Origin: Kondoa malvinella
Lineage: Eukaryota; Basidiomycota; Agaricostilbomycetes; Agaricostilbales; Kondoaceae
Assembly: GCA_039545315.1 (NCBI GenBank)
Contig: BCIM01000004.1
Coordinates: 310,001 to 374,000, forward strand
Length of the DNA: 64,000 nucleotides
Direction of reading: 5' to 3'
The position numbers and the translations under genes were made by a program. Positions 34,342-45,185 of this stretch are shown one piece after another (the first letter of the stretch is position 1; each line of letters starts with the position of its first letter). Below the pieces are notes generated by a model. It saw nothing but the letters and a program-made list of their open reading frames with translations, made no database searches and was not told where the DNA came from.

Positions 34342-35413
34342 TTACTGCAAGTAGACAACCGCGTAAGTCAATTACAGTCGACACCGACCGGAAGCAAGCG
34401 CACCTGATCCTTCTTCAGGTCCGCATCACCCTAGCACACCATCAGCTACCACACAGCGACACACATTAGTCAACTCACCTGTCTTTGCACGCCCCATCCA
34501 TGTTGATAAACCAAATGCCCTAACCCACCATCAACTTTGTTGCACCCACATGCCAAAAGCACTCACCACCAAGATAAGCACCATACATGCTTGCTCCCAA
34601 CGCGACGACCGAGATCCACAGATTCGCGTTAGGCAAAACATGCGTCATCTGCTTATGTCTGCAATACCAATTGTAACCCGCGCCCACGACTATCGACCCG
34701 CTCAGCAAAGATAACAGGAAGGAGCAGAAGACGAACTGGCTAGATCGTTCAACGTAGCGTGGTGGAGTGTTGTTTTGAGCATCTCTTCTTCTCCCTTCAT
34801 ATAATCTTTCACTGTTTCCTTGTTTCCTTTTCGGACTGCTTGACGGCGGTACATCTCGTCTGTCCCCTTATCAGCAAGCATTTAAGGTATGGCAGAAGGA
34901 CAAACAGAGCTCAGCTAGACCTGTTACAACAGCTGGAATAGCAAACAACACTCCACCGGTTGTGCTATAATGCGCTAGCCTGTTTGTCCGTCAGCGATAC
35001 TCGTTGTTAGACAGGTCAGAGCATACATTTGGGTTGTAGAAGTAGGAAGCATTGTAGTCAAAGCTTTAGGCGATATGTGACGTCTGAATAGCTCTAGACC
35101 GTCCAGTGCAAAACCAGTAGTGAGCAGCGCGACTGGCCAGCTGTTACACGTCAGTGGTGCAAAAGCAACGGTATGAAGGACGTACTGGACCATAGAAGGA
35201 TGCAACTGCGCGTCACAACTCAATACAAATCGTTACATTGCGAATTACTCACAGGATGCGAATCTAGACGGCACATGAGAGCTGTATAGGGGCAGACAGA
35301 GGACAGAACGTACTGCTTCCTACTTTGCCTTGACCTAGCATAGCAGCTTTATGCACATATTCTTCAACACCTTTGGCTTTTCCAATCGCCTTGTCTTGTG
35401 TTTGATTGTCCAT
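34342..35413 (-). CDS. DUF2231-family membrane protein
   Basis: Predicted four-helix membrane protein of the DUF2231 family, whose biochemical role is unknown. Start MDNQTQDKAIGKAKGVEEYV; then the family N-motif SHPLHPSMVHWPVALLTTGFALDGLELF, second helix STTGGVLFAIPAVVTGLAEL, third region LHHATLNDLAIVGAGYNWYCRHK, and the diagnostic end GAYLGGHLVYQHGWGVQRQ. These blocks lie in about nine small exons with 45-60 nt introns; several junctions were chosen because they restore family spacing. The 3' end is uncertain: either a stop directly after VQRQVS (34470) or a further splice giving GDADLKKDQ and a stop at 34342. It is divergent from the RMP1-like gene with 128 bp between starts. Confidence 0.8.
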
Positions 35414-35541
35414 CGTCGACTTTGATTTGAAGGAGAAGATTACAGCTCAAGAGCAAGCAATAAGCCTCAAAGAGCAAGATCGCGAAAGCCGCGTGGCCAG
35501 ACAAAAAGCAGCTGAGCCAATTCGACATCGTCATAGCCGTC

Positions 35542-36520
35542 ATGTCGCTCAAGCCGCTCTTGAAATCGCACAAGGCTCTGAACGTAGAAGCGTCCCTGTT
35601 GGAAGCGTTGCTGTATAGAGGCAAGAACCAATATCGAGGTTTTCCATTTTGGCAAAAAGTAGTCGAGGTCAAGAGGTGTGTGAGTAGAGTTGGGGATGAT
35701 ATAGAGCTGCTGTTGAGCAGACTGTCGTGCGTCTGCTGCTGCTGTGTGCTTTGATTGGTTTTGAAGTGTCAAAGTAGCAAGGATGAAATCACATCTGGCA
35801 AAGTCAAGAGCAGCAGGTCAATGATACTGGCTATAGAAAAGGTCAGACTTCCTGTCTCAATACAGCTCGCTGTATAGTGACCAGCAGACATTGACAGGTC
35901 CAGCTAGCGACTAACAAAGCCTACTTGTGCGGTTCTCCCAACACCTATACAAAGTCTCCGTTTCTGATAGTATCACAGTTCCCTTCGACAGATTATCCAA
36001 TTGGAATCCTTCATGCCCCTCGTACTGAGCTTAGCAGCAATAGTAGCCAAAATCAGCTCAATAGCGGAAGAGTTGCTCGCGCATGTGGCTTTAGCTGCTA
36101 GTGTGATTGATGGTCTTTCTGCAAAGGTCACTTGTTTTCCTGACGAGTGTGGAATAAGGCTGATCGTATGCGCAGATGAGCAAGAGGCGTCGAGTCTTGC
36201 CTGCAGTCGAGTCTAGGCAATCTGAGGAAGCTAGCGCACGACCTGCACCTACCATCAAAGCAGCTTCCAGTACGTCTACACTCGCTCGAGAGAGGCAGCA
36301 AACATCTGTCGCGCCGATGCAAGTAGACCATGAACCTGAACCCGTTCAACAGAAAGTTGGGCAAACACCCAGCGTGTCTGTAGAAGAAGAAGTCAAGCAG
36401 CCGAACAAGATCGTCCAGTCTTCGACGGGATCTGTAGATCAAGACATAAAGCCAATCAAGAAGGAGAAGAAAAAGAAGCGGAAGAAGGACGAGATAGATG
36501 ACATCTTTGGGAACCTGTGA
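35542..36520 (+). CDS. RMP1: RNase MRP subunit Rmp1-like nucleolar protein
   Basis: Rmp1 is the protein subunit specific to RNase MRP, which cleaves pre-rRNA. Exons 35542-35679, 35721-35765, 35992-36126 and 36176-36520 give 220 residues, all phases fitting; yeast Rmp1 is about 200. The N-terminal half carries the family core LLEALLYRGKNQYRGFPFWQKVVEVKR, corresponding to the HRNKNQHR motif. A helical part follows (LESFMPLVLSLAAIVAKISSIAEELL), and the end is a Lys-rich nucleolar tail with DEIDDIFGNL, characteristic of the family. A start at 35406 in another frame exists but overlaps the divergent DUF2231 gene and is not protein-like. Confidence 0.75.
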
Positions 36521-36535
36521 AGTCGGTGATCGTCC

Positions 36536-36758
36536 ATGGGACTACGGTCCCATTCGACCTTGGAAGAAGACGCAAAGGCATATCTGGTCATCAGGTGAGC
36601 GATGCGGCCTTCGCTATTGGCCAAACTGATCCTTAGACTCCTACAGGCAGCGCTTCTCGGACATAAGCAGTGGTCTACGTGCACGAAAGGCAGACAGAAA
36701 GGCTAAAAAGCAGCTGAAGGGTCGCAAACAGCAGCTCAACAGTCACAAGGATTTGTAG
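36536..36758 (+). CDS. Small basic hypothetical protein, 56 residues
   Basis: Two exons (36536-36594, 36647-36758) around a well-formed 52-nt intron encode MGLRSHSTLEEDAKAYLVIRQ followed by a strongly basic end (LRARKADRKAKKQLKGRKQQ). The ATG is 15 bp after the RMP1-like stop, so it would lie in that gene's 3' UTR or form a very closely spaced second gene. No family recognised. Confidence 0.4.
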
Positions 36759-37289
36759 CATTGGGTCTTGGGGAAATGTCATGCACTGCATTTGCGAGCG
36801 CGGCCTGCACAGAACTGTCACGACAGTATTCGGGCTTGAGCTGTATTCTACAGCGCGGGCCGAAGCTGTACAGCACATAGCGGAACGATGGCGAATCGAA
36901 GTGTTGCTCGTGACCTGCCAGAGGGCAACTTGGACATAGACGTCGAGGCAGAGATTTCAGTGATATCGCGCTCCGATGGCCATACATGACAAGAATGTGA
37001 CCTGCCAACGCTTCTTGAAGGATCTCCAGCTCGTTCGAGTCTAAGCTTTTGGATCATTTGAACTTAAAGTGCAGACTCTGTCTGCCTTGAACTGTCATGG
37101 GTCTGCTTTGAAGCATGCTGGATCTGACAGTCTTTCATTGCCTACACAGCGCGGCGTCTTGCACCGCTGGACCGGTTTACGTCTCACATAGCAAACACAG
37201 CATTCGAATAGACACGCGGGAATCTTCCTTCCTCTTCCTTGTCTTTGTTTTCGAGGTCTGCTTTGGTTTCCTTCTTCTCACTCACATCC
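36759..37289. other. Intergenic promoter region of the ABC transporter
   Basis: About 530 bp. Open frames on the minus strand (36736-37057) have no recognisable features. Nothing else seen. Confidence 0.4.
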
Positions 37290-40200
37290 ATGCCAGTCTG
37301 TTCAAGCGATTGGTCCTGGACCGCGGCAGCTCTGCCTGGCTCCGAGTGCCGCGAGCTTGATTTCAGCCTCGTGTTTTCTTCTCTTCTGCTCTCCACCATT
37401 CCTAGCATATGCTTCTTGATACTGGGAAGCTATCGCATGTACCACGTAAAGCAGAAGAAGGTTTGCGTGGGCAGAAACAAAGCTTCGATTGCCTTGTGGA
37501 CAGCAAAACTGCTCTGCGCCAGTCTAGGCATCGTCGGTAGCTTGATCAGCCTCGTCGGTTGGTTTGTTGAAGATACTGGAAGTGGTTACGGGATCGCTGC
37601 GGTTGTCCTCAACCTGTGTGCATCGGTATGTCACTTCACGAGCGAGAAAGCAGTGTCCTGATTGGCATCTAAAGGTCGCTGTTCTTCCTGTCACGCATCT
37701 GGAACACTTCAGATGTATTCGGTCTTCGCAGTTACTTTCCGTTTTCCTCCTGTTGGCAACATGCTTCGACGCATCAAGGTTGCGAAGTTTCATCCTGGTA
37801 GACTATCACTTGAGCAAGGTCGCATTCGTAGCCGGTTTCTGCATCACTCTGGGCTCTAGACTGGCTTTGCTCTTCCTGGAGAATGTGTCAAAGCGTGGCT
37901 TATTGGTAAACAGCACCGCTTCTGAGGTAAGTCTCGATGATCACAGCCACTATAAGCTATGCTGACTATAATGCCGGCAGAATCTTTCGGCAGACGCGAC
38001 TGCACCTCCGGTCAGCAGATGGTTCCTGTTCTGGGTAGTCAAGATCCTCACCAAAGGCTATAAAACAAAGAAGCTTCAAACGAAAGACCTCGGCGAACCT
38101 TCGAGTGATTCGGCAGCCGTCTACGCTCGATTCGAAGAGGCATGGATGCGCAACAAGCACAAATCGATTCCTATCGCTCGCTCGCTATGTTCCGCTTTCC
38201 CGACTGAAATCTTTGCACCGTTGCTATCGATGATTTTGTACTCCTTGCTTTTGATTGTAGCACCTCTGGAGCTGAACTCACTCCTGACCTTCTTATCGTG
38301 AGCTGTCGTCTGTGTTTCTTTTACTTTGCAAGGCTTACACTCTGGCGCAAAGATCGTGGACGGGCGACGACCCGCAACCGGAATCGTATGGCTGGGCTCT
38401 CGTAGCTGCATATGGATTGACGTACTTCTGTACTCCCGTCCTCCTGGCAATTACTACTATCGGGGCGTATCGCGCTGTGGCTCTCTTCCGACAAGCACTC
38501 ATCGAAGCCATATATCGCAAAGCGGTAAGTCACATCAAGTCTATTTATGCGATTTGAATCGAATATCGTTCACAGCTGCGTCTACATGTTACAGTCGCTC
38601 AAGATACTGGTATGGGCTCATTGACGTCGTATGTCTCGCTCGACATGGAGCGCATAGTGTACGTCAACCAGATGTCTCTTATTGCATCGTCTGACAACCA
38701 GATAGAGAATGCGCCATGGTACCTTACGTCACTGTTGGCTTACTTCTCATCATGCCTCTGGGCTTCATGTGAGCACAAAAGCCCACCTGACAATCTGACA
38801 ACTGAAGAATCGCTGCAGCATCGTAGCGCATCAGTTCGGCATCTCTTTTCTTGCTTGCTTGGTGTCCAGTTTGTTCGCTCTGTAAGGCTTTCTTGACCTT
38901 CACTGACCAGGCTTATGCTCTGCATAGGGCAATTATCCCGTTGACAGCTTCCAAATTCGTAGTCGATCAAACCAGATGGTCAGATAGGACAGATGCTCGT
39001 TCGTTTCCCCAGACACAAAGAGATTCATTTTGACGCTTTGACAGGTGTCCGCTATCTATCGTCTATCCTCAACTCAATTCAAGCCGTAAAAGCTTCCGCT
39101 TTGGAGTTCAGTCTTTTCAAGCGTTACAAGAAGCTACGCGATGCAGAGATCCGTGAGATGGTCAGATATCGTCGTCGATGGGCTTACACTGGTGTATTCC
39201 ATAATGGGTGAGTTTAGGCCGATGCTCTCCGCTGGCACTGACCTGAATGAAAATTGCTGCAGAGTCTTTGGTAAGCAATACTTGGCTTTGCGCCCGTCTG
39301 GTCCTGATTTCCAACTGAATCTTCTCAGCTACTATCCGCATTTTCACGCTGGGCGCTTTCGCACTTGTGGCTGCTAGCTCAGAAACGGTCACTTTCGCCT
39401 ATCAGCCGGTTTTCGTTGTTCTTGCTGTACTTGAAGCCTGGGGTCTGCTCTATTTCGAATGCATTTGGGACTTTGGCATGATCCTAAGTGGGTGGAGCTT
39501 TGATTCAGCTCTGCTCTGCTGACACATGCAATCTTATTGTCTCTAGGTGCCTGGTCTTCTCTTCGACGCATCGAGCAGTTTCTGCTCAAGGAAGATAAGC
39601 ATGGTTTAGATCAAGATCTTGCCCATAAGGATAGCGCCGAGACTTTGTTTGACTCCTACCCATCGTCGAAAGATTTACAAAAGACCGAGAAGCCAAGCAT
39701 CGCAATTCAGCCAGAGGTTCGATTCGAGAAAGCTAGCGTTGGACTGGGCCGAACAGCCTATTTGACCAACCTCAATATTGTCTGTCCAGCTGGAGAACTC
39801 ACAATGATCACTGGTTCTGTAGCATGCGTAAGAGCTACTATCGTTATACGATACAAGTCTAAAGCACATTGATAGGGTAAAAGTAGCTGCTTACTTGCCA
39901 TACTAAGAGAATACGATATTTTATCTGGTCAAGTGAGCACAATACCTTCCAATACCAGCATATCATACGCGTCCCAAGATGCCTACCTGCAAACTACATC
40001 CACTATACGCGATAACATTCTGTTTGGCAACGCTTTCAACGCCAGGCAATATGAAGCGGCATTGAAGGCTTGCGCCCTTGACTTTGATCTTGCTGAAATG
40101 ACGGAAGGCGATCAGAGGCTAGCAGCAGGGCTATCAGGCGGCCAGAAAAGCGTAAGTTTCCTTGCCAACTGATGACAGACGATTGATCTTCATGTCGCTT

Positions 40201-43200
40201 AGAGAATCGTTCTAGCCAGATGTGTATACGCCAACGCGGATCTGGTGATTCTTGATGTGCGTACAAAAGGCTAAGGGTCGCCTTATATTTGACAACGATC
40301 ATACAGGATCCTTTCTGTGCGTTGGACAACAAGATAGAAGAGCAAATCTGGACTTCCTTGTTCGGGCAGAGCGGTCTTTTTGTTGGCAAGACAGTAATAC
40401 TTGCGACCAATTCTGTGAAGCGATTCCGCAATGCGAATCACATCGTATACCTCAAAGACGGGACAGTAGCTGCGCAAGGCGATTACGAGCAAATGGTCAA
40501 TCACAAGGATACTTCTTTCAAGATGTTTTTGGCATTGTCTAGCGACCCAAACACCTCTTTGACTGCAATGGCGCACCCTGGAAGCCCGAATACCAAATCA
40601 GACTATCCGAAAGAGATGCTGGCGGAACAATCTACCGAAGTAGAAGATGCCATTGATAGCGAGGCCATGGCCACTACCCAAGGGGTCTATAAAGCTGTTG
40701 TGCTGTATCTGCGAGCCGGAGGCTGGTTTCGGACAGCGATTGCCGCCTTCTTGGGGTGCACTAGTCAGTTCCGTCTGCGTTTAATCTTTCTGGAAGTACT
40801 TTGATGCGCCTGCAATAGCCTGGCCTCTCTTCCAGGTAGGGTCTGATCAGAACAAGCCTGACCGGCCGACTAATTACATATGCAGATCGGATTTGTCATT
40901 CAAGCGCAACAATGGGTCAATGACCCTTCTCGCGACTCGCATGTGTGGCCATGGATTGCTAGCTTGGTTGGATTGACTGTTGTATATCTGCTGATGGCGG
41001 GTCTATGGTGGCAATGTGAGTCATCGCTTCAGTGCTGCGTTCAGACCCGCTTGCTGACTCGCGATCTGTACAGTTCAATTTGTGGAACTTCCAAGGGCAA
41101 GCTCAGTGAAGACGCACAAGGCAGAGCTGGGTGCTTGTAAGTCCGCAGTTGTTTTCGGGGCTTTGGCTGATTTGATTGATACAGTGTTGAGCTGCAGTGC
41201 AGCCTTCTTTTCGAAATACCCCATAGGCTATATCGTGGTAGGTCTATTCAACCAATATGCTGCGAACGCAACAGACTCTTGCTTCTAGAATCGCTTCAGT
41301 CTGGATGTTTATTTGTATGAGACCGAGTTCGCTTACAGCGTTTGGTGGGTATGGCAGTGAGTCAGCTCGTTGTCGACTGTCGATCGTGCTGACTTTTCGC
41401 GCAGACATGGCTCACAGGCGATTGCAACCATCATGTACTGCACTCACTTCGATTTCTTACTGTCAATGAGCTGATCTTTTCCAAGCGTGATTGCCATCTC
41501 AACACCATACACTATGGCTGTAGCGGCGAGTCGTCACATGACACCTTGCTACAGACAGTGCTGACATACTTTGCAGGGTGGTGTAAATTGTACCACAGCG
41601 TGCAAAGTGTGCATCACTGATCATTCTACTAGGCCTTAATCCTCGGCGAGATCCTGAGAAGAATCTACATGCGTATGTCCCAGTTGCAGCTGAACATCAC
41701 AGGCTTACAATCTGTTGCAGGAACTTCGACTCAGCTGAGAACTCTAGAGCACGCAACAAAGACTCGTATGTCACCATTCTTGGTAAAAAAAAATATGTCA
41801 TCTGACAACGGTTACAAGCACTATTCACGGCTTGCGATGAGGTAATACAAGGCCTGACTTCAATCAGAGCGTTTAGACAACAGCGGGAGCTCAGTGCCAG
41901 AGTGACCAAGTATACTGTGCGCTTGGCAGCAGAGTTCCGCTCCACATCTGATCTCATGCTGCCAATAGACGGAGTCCACCAAGCCATACATCGCCTTGAA
42001 GAGTGCACGAGTATATTTGCTTGCTGTCTCTGTTAAAATCAGTTGCTGAAAGCTCATGCGAACAGATCTGGTTTGTCCTTCAGCTTGGTCTTGTCAACTT
42101 GGTCTTCTGCTTGGTCCTGCTACCCATCGTTATTGCAAAGCGTGCCGAAAGACAACAGAACGTTGCATTATGTGCGCCCACACATTGCTCATGTGTTGCG
42201 TTTCTGATAGTAGTCTGACTTGCCTAGCTGTCATACAATTGATCTGGCTTCCGGGTAAGTCTTGTCCAAAGTCATGCTCACCAGCGTTTGTAACGTTTCT
42301 TCGACAGTGTCGTTACAATATTTCTTTGAAGCCATCACGGGTACTGTTCTCAACCGGCAAAGAATCGAACGTATTGGCTGACATGTGACATAGACATGGA
42401 GGTCTCGTCTGTTGCTGTCCATCGCATCAAGATGATAGTCGATGAGCCCAGCGAAGAAGATGACAAGAACTTTACAGCAGATGACGATTACAAGGAATTA
42501 GATTGGATGAAAGAATCAAGCATCACCCTAAAAAACGTGACAATGCGCTACAGCGAAGATGGGCCAGCAGCTCTCAGCAATTTGTCTATAGATGTCCAGT
42601 CTGGTGAACGGGTTGGCAGTCAGTTGCTTCCTTGCGCTCTACTTCTCTCATTGACAAGATCTCTAGTTGTTGGTCGAAGCGGTAGCGGAAAGTCAAGTTT
42701 GCTGGCCGCCTTATTCAGACTGTACGAGATCGAGAGTGGAAGCATCTCGATTGGACAAGTGGACACCAAGAGTCTGCCCAGGCAGACTTTACGCCATGGC
42801 TTGACCTTGATTTCGCAAGAAGCCATGTTACTGTGTTGCTCACTGCGCGAGGTATGCCGAAAGCTTGACTGCAAGAATGCGACTGAATGTGGATTTGGGC
42901 AGAATCTTGACCCTGAAGGCATATATGAAGATGTTCAGATCTGGCAAGCTTTGGAAACTGCTCACTGTCGTGCTTTCGCCGAACGTCTACCCCACAAGCT
43001 GGATCATCAAATAGCTGCAGGTGGTGCAGCGATCTCTAGAGGCACAAGACAATTGCTGGCCCTTGCGCGAGCGTTATGTAAGCCCGCGTTACACTTTATC
43101 TATGGTACTGATTTCGGTGTAGTGCGAAAGCGCCGCATACTCTGCCTGGATGAGGCTTCGGCTTCCCTTGATAAAGTCACCGATCTCGGTTCGTCCTGCG

Positions 43201-43487
43201 TTCTGCTATTTAGGCTATTGATCTCACCGGTTCACAATCAGCTATTCAAGAGGTTCTTCGTACTGCTTTCCCCGAAGTTACTGTCCTTGTTGTAGCTCAT
43301 AGAATCAGGTAAGTACTCTCTCTCTCAATGTCTGCTGCTTCAGCTGATAGTCTACAGCACGGTGCGAGACATGGATCGTATCATCTGCATGGATCGAGGT
43401 CGCATTGCTGAAGTTGGAACACCATCAGAATTGCTCAGCAGCTCTGACGGGTTGTACGCGCGGCTGGCTGCATTGGAAGAAGAGTAA
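37290..43487 (+). CDS. Full-length ABCC (MRP/Ycf1-type) ABC transporter
   Basis: Multidrug-resistance-associated-protein type exporter of glutathione conjugates, bile-acid-like anions or metal complexes. Order: TMD0 from MPVCSSDWSW (DFSLVFSSLLLSTIPSICFLIL onward); linker with RWFLFWVVKILTKGYKTKKLQTKDL; TMD1; NBD1 with Walker A GSVACGKSSCLLAILREYD, signature GLSGGQK and Walker B ADLVILDDPFCALD; TMD2; NBD2 with Walker A VVGRSGSGKSSLLAALFRLYE, Walker B RILCLDEASASLD and switch VVAHRISTV; end LAALEEE. Twenty or more short introns; the parts I followed stay open. Odd points: NBD1 has Ala for a Walker A glycine and Asn (ATNSVK) for the H-loop histidine; NBD2 has ISRGTRQ in place of a normal LSGGQ-type signature. 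Confidence 0.9.
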
Positions 43488-44170
43488 AGCAAGGGTGGTG
43501 GGACATCTGAATGGGATAGAACATAGAAATACCTTGTACACCGTCGGCCAAACTGTCAAGGCAAAGTTGGACAAAGACGTCGCAGAAGAGACCTTTTGTA
43601 TCAACGTTATCGCACTGCGATGAACATGAATGGCAAAGAAGTAATAGCCAACGCGTCTTGAGGAAGTCCTCAGCTCGTGACATGCTCGCAACTTGCAGGG
43701 CATCAGCTGATCAAGATCATACAGCTGCTTTAGCGATTCCAGTTCAAAAAGAAGACTCCATCCGTCTGTCTACAGCTACTGCCGACCCTGATCAATGTCT
43801 CGATGAGCTCGTCAGCTCTTTTGGCGACAGTTTCAAGCCTATCTGGCAATGCCTTCAAAACGAGCCTCGGAAACATCCTCCGCAAGCGAATCCATGAGCG
43901 CGAGAACTACCAATGAGTCATCATAGGCGATACAGATGTCAGAACGTTCAAGGCTACTGCTCGCTTGGGAACAAGAGCCATCGTCAATGCATTGAGGCGA
44001 TGCTTGTGCTCTTGGCTATCAGCACTGCTGCCAAGCTGTCAGCGCCCATACGCCGCTCGCCGGTAGGCGCCTCATCAGCCTATAAAGCGGCTGCTGAAAG
44101 TCTTTCTCTTTCTTTCTTGTTCAGCATCCTCTCTTCCAATACTAGTAATCTTCATTCATCATCCTCTCCA
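43488..44170. other. Gene-poor stretch with a possible short ORF
   Basis: About 680 bp between the ABC transporter and the next gene. A plus-strand frame from ATG 43682 to 43897 (MLATCRASADQDHTAALAIP..., 71 codons) is hydrophilic and acidic and could be a small protein, but has no splice or family support. The distal part holds the promoter with a TATA box. Confidence 0.35.
44081..44086 (+). promoter_or_regulatory. TATA box
   Basis: TATAAA in a GC-rich setting 85 bp before the ATG at 44171, followed by a pyrimidine-rich tract (TTTCTCTTTCTTTCTTG). Spacing fits a core promoter with initiation in the CT tract. Confidence 0.6.
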
Positions 44171-44851
44171 ATGTCTACTGCTACTCTTCCAAATCCTCAG
44201 CTTCCTTCTCGAGCCTATTTGCTGGAGCGACAAGCCGCATGGCGAAGGCAGCAGACGGAACTGAAGCAGGTCCAAGCGAATCTGTACAAGACAAGACTCC
44301 CTCCAAAAGACGATCGCATCGCAAACAAGCAGACTGAGGCCAGTATCAAAGCGAGCGCACCGAGCATGAGGGAACACCTTCTGCCGATTCCAACGCCTCG
44401 AGGCGTGGAGAACTATCGACGCGAGAAGGAAAGGGTCAAAAACGACATGAATGGCTTCTTGGCGGATGTCAAGGCCGACTTCATAGGAGGTCATAATCAC
44501 GAGGTAGACCTCAAAGACGATATCGTCAAATGCGACCGAGAGTTGGCGAACATCGAGAGTCACCTCAAAGAGCATTCAAGCATCCTAGCGAAGCTTCAGA
44601 GTCATCGCTCAGAATATGAAGCGGCTTGCAAGCTGGAGATTGAGTCTATGAACGAGGTCCAGCGCCATCAGCACCTCAAGGACATGTACAGCGCATTGTC
44701 CTCTTGGGTTGCCTGCTTCAATCGACTGTCTGAGGAGGATTGTCAAGAAGATAGGAATCATGCAGCAAAAGCTGTCAACGATCACAACACCAGGTTCGAT
44801 CTGAATCCTCATTACGCCTCGAGCGGAATCGCTTCGATCGCCTGGAAGTAA
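44171..44851 (+). CDS. Intronless coiled-coil hypothetical protein
   Basis: Single open frame of 226 codons from MSTATLPNPQLPSRAYLLERQ. Charged and helical throughout (ERQAAWRRQQTELKQVQANL; KCDRELANIESHLKEHSSIL; LQSHRSEYEAACKLEIESM), consistent with a coiled coil. The frame continues upstream to 43913, but the TATA box at 44081 and pyrimidine tract make the ATG at 44171 the better start. It is unusual here in having no intron. No family recognised. Confidence 0.6.
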   Translation: MSTATLPNPQLPSRAYLLERQAAWRRQQTELKQVQANLYKTRLPPKDDRIANKQTEASIKASAPSMREHLLPIPTPRGVENYRREKERVKNDMNGFLADVKADFIGGHNHEVDLKDDIVKCDRELANIESHLKEHSSILAKLQSHRSEYEAACKLEIESMNEVQRHQHLKDMYSALSSWVACFNRLSEEDCQEDRNHAAKAVNDHNTRFDLNPHYASSGIASIAWK

Positions 44852-45185
44852 TCGCAGGGCTCTCTTGTTCTACACCGGCTGTATCATGCTTCGCTTAATG
44901 TAGCCTCGTATCCTTACTGTTGTCTTCGAAATCGAGTCAGACGCCTGCACTGAATTTCTCGCGCTTTTCACCTTGATGTCCTTGAGTGTCGAAGGACCGT
45001 CGAAGGACAGCCAGCATAGCCGACTGGCTGCCCTTCGTGCCTTTAATTGGTCGAGCTTGAGCAGCTGATTGTGGCTGCCTTTCCTCGTCAATTGTCAATG
45101 ACACTTGGATTACTCAGGAGGCGAATGTACATTAGTCATTGATCCCTGAATCTTTATTTGACATCTCCATATGATCGTTTTCCTC
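44852..45185. other. Convergent intergenic stretch
   Basis: About 330 bp of 3' UTR sequence between the coiled-coil gene and GH3 copy 2. A minus-strand frame (44870-45091) has no support. Nothing else seen. Confidence 0.4.

Noticed and set aside
42620..43296. Frame shift in the second nucleotide-binding domain of the ABC transporter
   Set aside because: The extra residues after GERVG and LREV, and between RALC and KRRIL, are ordinary short introns; removing them restores VVGRSGSGKS, LRENLDPEG and RILCLDEASASLD.
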